A stretch of 43,943 bases of DNA from NCBI GenBank assembly GCA_032718475.1, contig JAUCBJ010008307.1, positions 1 to 43,943 on the forward strand. Direction: 5' to 3'. Both the position numbers and the translations under genes were made by a program. This DNA comes from Nemertoderma westbladi (lineage: Eukaryota > Xenacoelomorpha > Nemertodermatida > Nemertodermatidae). Positions 20,201-29,200 of this stretch are shown in pieces (position 1 is the first letter of the stretch; each line of letters begins with the position of its first letter). The notes under the pieces were generated by a model. It did no database searches. It was not told the DNA's origin and saw nothing but the letters and a program-made list of their open reading frames with translations.

Positions 20201-23200
20201 TTGTGACAAGTTGTGTGTGTGGTATTTGTGAGTTTATAGGCGAATGTTACTACTAAGGTGTGTTTACAGTAGCGAGTCGCAATTGTGAAAGTAACCCTAA
20301 CTCTCCAGTAAAAACCTGAAGTACATCTAAGCCTTTGGGACGGACAGTCGAGTGACTTGTGCCGGTTGTCGTTGTCATTGTGCGGCTACGTCGTTGGCGA
20401 AAGTACAGCGGCGACGACACATCGGCGCTGAGGATCTCGTACTGTCCGGGGGTTGATTGGGGTAGGCAGCGACGCCCGCTCGCCTAAATATAAACTCATT
20501 ATAATATGGATAAACTCATATATAGCAGATATGACGGAGTTGATAGAAGATGGTCTTAGTATCGGGGAGCGATATACTCTACTTTTACAAGCGTTTGTTG
20601 ATAGCTTAATACGCGGCGACGTTAGTCCAACTGCTGCGGAGGACGATGGTCGTTATATCGAACCGCCAATGTCCCAAGAGCAGCTCGCGCCAGTTGGACT
20701 ATAGAAAATTCGCTGCTCGATATACGCAGCGTAATGGTACGTATATGGTCTTCTTAACTACTGGTCATCCTATCGATTTACATAATACGGACTATGTCGA
20801 CTATATATCCTGCCCAGCGGAGTCGGAACCATAAACTGAAATTCGAATGCGAAAATTCTATTCGAAATCGACTCGAAAGAAAATACATTAAAGAAACAAA
20901 TAAACGCGGTAACTCCAACATATATTTGGAATTCTTGATAGAAGCATTGTAACAACAAATAAATATCATCCGCGTTTCCCCTACCAGACGTGCGTCTTTG
21001 GTATTATTACGGTAAATGCCCTAGACCCAACTAATAAACGGAAAGACATAAACATCCACGGAAACGTTGTGTTAAACACAGTTGTGCTCGTTATATTTAC
21101 TGGAGTTTCGAGCGAAACTTGTTTGACGTATCACCTATGCTCACTCGGCTCGAACGATCCTGGAGTAAACCTACGATCAGAGTCCCGGAATACTCGGTCA
21201 AACCTCCTCATTCCTTAGTTGGACCTCAGACCTGCGATCCTGGTGGTGTCGCGGATCCTCGCGGACTGTATTCACTGTTCAAAGATCTAGTGCTACCCTA
21301 ACAATTAATCGGTAACACTCCGACAGTGATTTCTAGCTAGCCGCCCATCTTACCTAGCCGGATTGTGACGCAGACACCTAATATCACTATCCAACCGTAT
21401 GGTCGTCCCGTTTAACGCGATACAACCCTTCATCAAGGTGAAGGAGAGCGTTGTACGAAACGAGTTAAACGCTATTCTATAAAGATCAAAAAAGAAACCT
21501 GCGTTTGTTCAGATAAACGTAAGTTATAACAGTAAGTCCAATCGATAAACGAATTGGCCTTATCTCAGTTCGATTGGGAAATCTCGAATCTCTAAGAAGA
21601 TATCAAGCTTAGAAAACCCTATTCTCTGCGAGAGTTTTGGATGAACGTATCCAGCTACGAGCGGAGGAAAATCAGCTCGAGGAGAAGCATATCGAAACGG
21701 CGGATACCCCGACCATAATCCTACACCTTCTGATGCAATCATATTGCACCCTTCACCCAGGATTTATAGCCCTCCTAGTAAAGTGGCTCGCCCCAAAGAG
21801 AAAAGGACTCTTGCTAGCCTCAAAAACTGCGTAAACGCCGTCTGCGTAAGAAAGACTAACTGTTTAGAGTATCTTTATATTTTAGAAACTGTGATTTGTT
21901 ATATTTTATAGACTTAAATCCCATTTTCTGGGAGCGGTGTAAAAGCTTTTGCGTAATTAGCCGGTTATTATCCCCGTAAAGTACTCTGTGGTTGGTTTAC
22001 CAGGCATAAAAAGGCCGTGTCCTTGCTGTACTGGTGTTTTGGAGGACATAAAAGCCATTTCTTCTGTATTTGTACTTTAGAGGACATAATCTGCAATTTC
22101 ATGACGTAAAAAGCTCGATACTCTTGAAAACAGTGTCGCTACCATGACGACGGCTAACGGCTGATATTGCCACGTTGCCCCATAGCCCTGCTTTCTGTAT
22201 CTGCCAATAGGATTTGAGTTGGTTTTGATTTTGACCTATCACAGATCTACTGAACTGAATTTCCTATCTGTATGCTCATTCTCTGTGGTGGGTGAGATCT
22301 TTGTAGAATAAGGGTAGCTGGTATTCTTATAGTTATTCTTATCAGTTTTTAGTGTTGTTGGTGATTCTAAGCCAGGAAGAACGGCTTTAGCCCTACACTA
22401 GTAGGCTTAATTATAAGGACATATATCCGTTATCTGCATTTATCACAACATAACATACCATACCTAATCAAACAACCTGTGCATACTTTTATATTGTTAT
22501 ACTGCTATTTACTGTCAGTTCTTCATAATATGGTTGATGAATTATTATATTTGGAATAACGATAAATAACCCCGAAACCCAATATTCTTGATATACCGAA
22601 GGTAAGAGAGAAGGGTTACATATAACAATTGTGACTTATGTTAAAGTGGTTTGAAGTGAATCTAATGTTATTTGATAGACCCTACATGATTCGGTCCGTG
22701 TTCCTTTTATATGTGACTAAAATCAGTGAAGATCGGCAGATTAGTGTGCAGTATTGTGCAGCATTGTGTATGAGTGAGACTGATAACGAAGCATTTCCTA
22801 AAGAATCCGCCATATATGTGAATTGTAACTAAGCCATATCGTTGTGAGTAGTTTAAGTCATAACTCTGTTTATATAGATAGAGCGCCACGTCCTAAAGGA
22901 ACTGTTAATATTCCCCGAAGGTGAATAATATTGTCAGAGATTATATAATACTGTCAGTCGAATAATACATTAGGCTTACATAGCAATACGATTAAGCCGT
23001 CGAACCCAATCTCCCGGGTATATCCAGCGGGTGAATGATCGCGCACCGATTGGTTTCGACTAGTGTAGTGAATCAAATACTTGTCAGAGGCTAAGAGCGA
23101 TTTATTATCTAGAAGACATCCTAATTTGGCGGGTTAAACTGCCAAAGGTCTGAAAGCGCGAACAGGCTACTTTCTGTGTCATTTGTGTTTGCGCCATATA

Positions 23201-26200
23201 TATTAAACTTTTATTGTCGGCAAGACCGAATTTCAATAAATAAATATACTGGGCTGGTTCTCAATGCCTCTACGTGCGAGTATTCTGGGGTCTAACTTTG
23301 TTTATTAATTCTCGTATCACACTTATAAAGTGTGAATTTGTTGGACTCCCCATCTAACATGTGTCAGTTTCTGGAACGGACAATAATTGGATTGACTATG
23401 AATTGGTCACAACACTACGAAGTAATTACTTAGTTCAACCGCTGTTTAATCTTCTATAAAAGTTTTTAATGTATTTCGATCACACGTGAGGATGTAATCA
23501 ATAAGATGAAACGTGATTGGTGAAAGTTTGTAGTGCTGCTTCTTACAGCGAGGAAACATAAATTACCACTCCAGCAGATTATATTCATTGGAATATATTA
23601 AAAATATATTCCATAATATAACATTGAGAATAATGTCGGGTATTACCTACATATGTTAGAATATAGCTACAGTAATCAAAATTAGTATAATTATATAAAT
23701 ATACAGTGTCCGTACAACTGCGACCCAGTAAATTTATCTACAATCATGAGTCGCAATTGTCCGGGTCGCAATTATTGTCCGGGTCGCAATTGTCCGGGTC
23801 GCAATTATTGTCCGGGTCGCAATTATTGTCCGGGTCGCAATTGTAACTAACCATTAGTCCCATGTAAACTAAGTAACTAACCCTTAGTCCCAATTCAACA
23901 TTTTCTCCTCCCCAAATTTCCATTCCTTCGTCAAATGTTCCAATAGCTCTGAAATATTCTTTGTCTGCTGCATAGACGGCCCCCACCATTGTTGGTGTCC
24001 TAATTAATTATAATCAACATTAACTTTACACGGCAGGTTTTCTAGACATGATTATTAAAAATCTGTCAATTTTCCAAGTCCATCAATAAAGGCTACCAAT
24101 TAAGGTACTGTAATACCAAAATCGATGAAAATTGCACCCAAAAAAATTATTTTACACCAATTTTAATAATGTGACCCCAAAATCAATTATTCAACACCAA
24201 AATCAATTATTCAACACCAAAAACAATTATTCAAAACCAAAATATATAAATGCTCCCCAAAACCAATTATTAGCACCAAAATAAATGACAAAACCACCAA
24301 ATTAAATACAAATACAGGTTAGTAAAGGGGCAGGTTTCAGAGGCGTGTTGGGGGATCCAAAACAATAAACGAAAGTTAACATGTTACAAGATAATGCAGG
24401 TCTTTATAATTTGGTCTTTGTTTTGTACTCACCCAAAATATTGTATTCAACACCAAAAACAATTATTCAACTCCAAAATAAATAAATGCTCCCCAAAACC
24501 AATTATTCACAGCAAAATAAATGACAAAACCCCCAAAATATATACAGATTTTCCCAAAATATTTACACATTTCCCCAAAATAATCAATTATTCTACCAAA
24601 ATAAACAGACTCTTGCAGTAGTTACAGACTCTATTAAACATTTTGTTTGATTTATGGAAATAAATAGAATGAATTTGTATAAATAAATTTTCCATAAAAT
24701 ATTTGCTGCTAGAAGAATTGTTTTTGGTTGACAAGTAATTATTTTAGGAAGATTGAATAATTGTTTTTGGGGTATGAATGTTGGTTTCTGGGGGAATGAA
24801 TAAATCTCTTTGGGGGATGAATGATTGTTTTTGGGGGAAGAATAATTGTTTTTGGGGGGTGAATAATTGTTTTGGGGGGAAGAATAATTGTTTTTGGGTG
24901 AATGAATATTTGTTTTTGGGGGGTGAATAATTTTTTTTGGGGGATGAATTTTTGTTTTTGAGGGATGAATTAATTGTTTTTTGGGGGGTGAATAATTGTT
25001 TTTGACGGGGAAGATATTCAAAATTGGAGGATGTAAATTGGTGTTACAAAAAAATATATTTGATACTACATGTAAATATTTTTTTTGGTGTGAAATCATC
25101 TAATTTTGGGTGGCATTCAAATAGTGTCGATCAATAATTTGGTTATTATTTAGTTTATATTTAGTATTGGGTTATAGGTTTGGTACATTAATCTTATTAC
25201 TAATTGGCTTAATAAGATATGATTAATACGTTAATAGAATTATATACTTTTGGTGGATATAAGATTTTAGCAACGAGATGCATAAAGAGTGCATCGATCT
25301 ATCTACTGCACTGTGGCGAGTTAGTTCTTTTTACAGAGGTACACGGGGATGATTGGGTAATGTGGAATTATATTGGCTGGTTCTATTCGGAACTTATGTG
25401 TTTTTGGCTTCTATTGGGAGTTTAGTACAACTCATTTTGAAAAAGTAAAAATGAAAAATGAGGAACTACTGGAGGTATGTTTCTAAACATTGCTCAGTTA
25501 TTGCAATTTAATATGGGCAATGAGTTTTATGTACGACGTACATACAAGTTTCAAGTTTAAACTGAAAGCAAGTAATGTGAATAACTAGTGTACAGTAGTA
25601 AAAACTTACGCTAAAATGTGAAGAACAAAGTAAGTAGGCCTAACATACATACATTACTCTGTACATACTGTTGTAGGCCTAACCTACATACAGTACTCTG
25701 TACATACTATTGTAGGCCTGACCTACAGTACATACATACAGTACTCTGTACATACTGTTGTAGGCCTAAACCTACATACATACAGTACTCTGTACAAACT
25801 GTTGTAGGCCTAACCTACATACAGTACTCTGTACATACTATTGTAGGCCTAACCTACATACATACAGTACTCTGTACAAACTGTTGTAGGCCTAACCTAC
25901 ATACAGTACTCTGTACATACTATTGTAGGCCTAACCTACATACATACAGTACTCTGTACATACTGTTGTAGGCCTAACTTACATACAGTACTCTGTACAT
26001 ACTATTGTAGGCCTAACCTACACACAGTACTCTGTACATACTGTTGTAGGCCTAACTTACACACAGTACTCTGTACATACTATTGTAGGCCTAACCTACA
26101 TACAGTACGATGTACATACTGTTGTAGGCCTAACCTACATATAGTACTCCGTACATACTGGTGTAGGCCTAACCTACATACAGTACGCTGTACATACTGT

Positions 26201-29200
26201 TGTATGCCTACTGTAACCTACATACAGTACTCTGTACATTACATACCGGTACTGATGTAGGCTTCTGACAAATTACCTGAAAGAGTAAGTTTCATCTTCC
26301 TTAAGTTTTAAGCGTTCTTCTTCTAGAATAGAATTCCAGTTGAATTGTATATCCATATTAAATCCGCCTGCTGAGTAGGAGACCCGGGTATAGGCCCAGG
26401 TAAAGTGGTCGATATTATCTACAGTCGGCACAACTATGGTATTCCTGGGTAGAAAATAACATCAACGATGTAAAGAGTAAATAAATTAGTACTAAGCATG
26501 TTTCCCTGTAGTACTGTACTGTATACAGTATGTAAATATTTGAGAGTAGGCCCTAGGCCTAACTAACAATAAATTGTATAAGGAAGCCTTTAACATTCGA
26601 ACATTTATTTAAACCAAATAAACTTTACCAAATATTCAAGTAATGTTTTTGGTTTTCGGTCGATTAATAATCTATAGATTTTTTTCATATAATTACAGTA
26701 CTAGTAAACAGTATGTAGGCCTACATATAGTGAAATTTTTATGCCTTTCTCTGGGAAATAACGATTTCCAATTTTTCAGCTTCAAGTAACTAATATGTAA
26801 ACTAAGCTATATGTACTAAAATTACAACATCAGACATTATTATGATTAAGATGACATGACGTTCTATTATACAGTAGGTACTGTATGTATCGCTTCTGCA
26901 CTTTTAGAACGCCATACAGTAGATTAAAGACAAATAGGCCTACTCACGGTTGCTAGGCCTACTCACGGTTGCTGTTTTATCTCATATAGAATGGGAGGTA
27001 ACCAGCCCACTGTCACCTCACAATGAGCATCCATCCACACCACAACCGAACCGGTAGTCGCTTCCATACCAGCCAAACGCGCTCGGATTAAACCTTTACG
27101 TTCCTTCAGTCGGACCACAATCACTTTAACGGATAGCTTAGCGATGTAATCATCTAACAATGTTCCCAGATGCTCTAAGAAATAATTAATGCTGTGTTAA
27201 TAACATTTTACTTCTTATTTTAATAATCATAGGTCTGTTTTTTCCTGTTATTACTGACAGGGTGGGGGGGGGGGGGGGGGGGGGGGTAGTAACAGGACAG
27301 TACCATAAGTCTACTGCAGACAGTGATTTGTGCTGTTTACACGCACCAGTACAGAAGCCTACAACAGTAGGACTGTAGGAGCTCTTTGTAGAGCCCATGT
27401 GAAGAATACCAGGATTTCACGTTTCGGTCGACTTTTATTGGAATTTTATATATGAAGATTAAATTTATCTTTATTAAGTGTTTTAAAGCGCTTATTTCTG
27501 TCTTATAACCTGTGTTTTTGGTGAAAACTTGGCATTCTTAACATGGGGTTAAATTTAACGGCAGAAAGTCTGGTATTCTTCACATGGGCTCTTTGTAGGC
27601 TTTCCAGTACAGATAATTCCTGCCATGTAGACCTACCATATCGACAAAAACCGGTACTGTTATATGACTACCGATGTAGATCTACTGCAGTAGTACTTTA
27701 GTAGGCCTTGACTGCAGCTCCCCTGCAGTATACTGACTGACTGCTGGGCTGATAATGAAAGTAATTGAGAGTATACCAGGGTACTGTCTTCCTACCTTGG
27801 TCGCTAAGATCATCCACCAGTACTATCTCATTAATTAGTTTGCTTGGCGTTCTGTTTATTATGCTGTGTATGGTGCGTAGAAGTGGACTCCAAGCTTCGT
27901 TGTGGAATATAATAACAACACTGCAGGAGGGCAAACTCGAGGGGTATCGGATATTGCGGCATCTAAAATCAGTAAATTAAAGAACACTGTTGGGTTGGGA
28001 CCGTAAAGCGATTACTGTTGGGTTGGTTCAACTGAGTTCGGTAACAATAATGTATCGGGTGGGTATGTACAAATTTTCCGAAAATGTAGTTAAAACAAAA
28101 GTGCCGCAACAAAATTTGTTCGTGAGAGTCCGGGCCATAGTGTTAAAAAATAGTGAATTTAAACAATGCTTGGTAATAAAAAACGTTACAACAAACTCCA
28201 CCAATGGTTCCCATTGGTGATGGTGGTGACATTGTTCGCTATATCAGATAGGGGATACATCCCTCTCCAGGGGATATTGGACACAAATAACAGCTGATTA
28301 CTCTCCAAAATAAAACTGTAACCTTTTCTATTGTGTTTAGTTTATAGTTTTGTTTAAAATAACGTGCCACTGTAACCTGCTCCTTTTCCTAAATTGAGAA
28401 TTTAACATTGAGGCGGGATATTAATTCGCCAAGGTGGGATTTGCGTGCAGTTTCTCCCCCTGTCTCCGCTTTATTTATACACATTAACTTATATAATTTT
28501 TTTCTGATTTCGTTTAATTGCTGATGTCTTATTTGAAATAGGCCTACTGTATATAGTATTGTCCACAACGTTTATGATCAAGATATTTTAGTACTAAAAA
28601 TAATTATTTTACCCTGGGACCCTATAATCTTCCAGTGTTCTGTTTACAGATATTCTAGAACTCGCCAATAGATTGTGGTAATTAATTTTAAACATTTCCT
28701 TCTCGTTCGGTTTCTCTGGGTCGTCATCAGGTATAATATACGGTAATCCTTGTTCACCAGGTCCAACCCTTGGTGCCTCAGTCACTATAATTACAAGATA
28801 CCTTATGTAGGCCGACAGTAATAATAATAAAATAAGCGCAACATGTAGGCCTAGTGAAATTAATGTAAATCTTACTATAAAAATATATAATAGGCCTACA
28901 GTATTATAGGACTTAATTTATTGTAATTCCAGTGAGTTGTATAGAAACTCACCCCAATACAACTTGTATTGGGGTGAGTTTCTATTGGGGCCTAAAATAT
29001 TAATTCAAATTTACCATCCATGTTTTAACTCAAGCAGATAAAAAGGTAAAAAACGTTGTTACTGGTGCAAGGCTACAAGTATTCTATCCAAAACAATAAG
29101 CAAGAGTCAACAATATTCACATATTTCAGTTTCATTTTGTTCCTTGTCGGATGTGGTTCACGGTTGTCGGGTTTACCACCTTCGCGAAGGATTTGATTAC

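Larger units (their letters stand above)
18876..21937 (+). other. 3-kb non-coding 3' part of the retrotransposon
   Basis: No recognisable integrase, envelope or other domain. It is AT-rich up to ~20150, then richer in GC. It holds the imperfect repeat at 19423-19740, a small open frame pair at 20531-20834 and a purine-rich end before the 3' LTR. Confidence 0.65.
9937..23164 (+). mobile_element. Non-autonomous BEL/Pao LTR retrotransposon, 13.2 kb
   Basis: The element starts TGTAAAAG and ends GCGCGAACA (TG...CA), flanked by the perfect duplication GGCTA. Its LTRs match over 1215 bases at a constant offset of 12001 with few differences, so it is young. The internal region has a long leader, a Gag frame with a DUF1759-like domain, and a frame with zinc knuckles and a DUF1758-type aspartic protease. 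This order is diagnostic of BEL/Pao. Reverse transcriptase and RNase H are absent, and integrase is missing or reduced to a trace. It must have moved with enzymes supplied in trans. It lies antisense in intron 6 of the GALNT gene. Confidence 0.93.

Noticed and set aside
24593-25099. Pro/Lys/Asn-rich 168-codon frame
   Set aside because: Product of the low-complexity TTTTTGGGG repeat, with no codon or domain signal.
25618-25971. Cys/Thr-rich frame of 117 codons with repeated [11 protein letters not shown]
   Set aside because: It is a translation of the ~40-bp tandem array.
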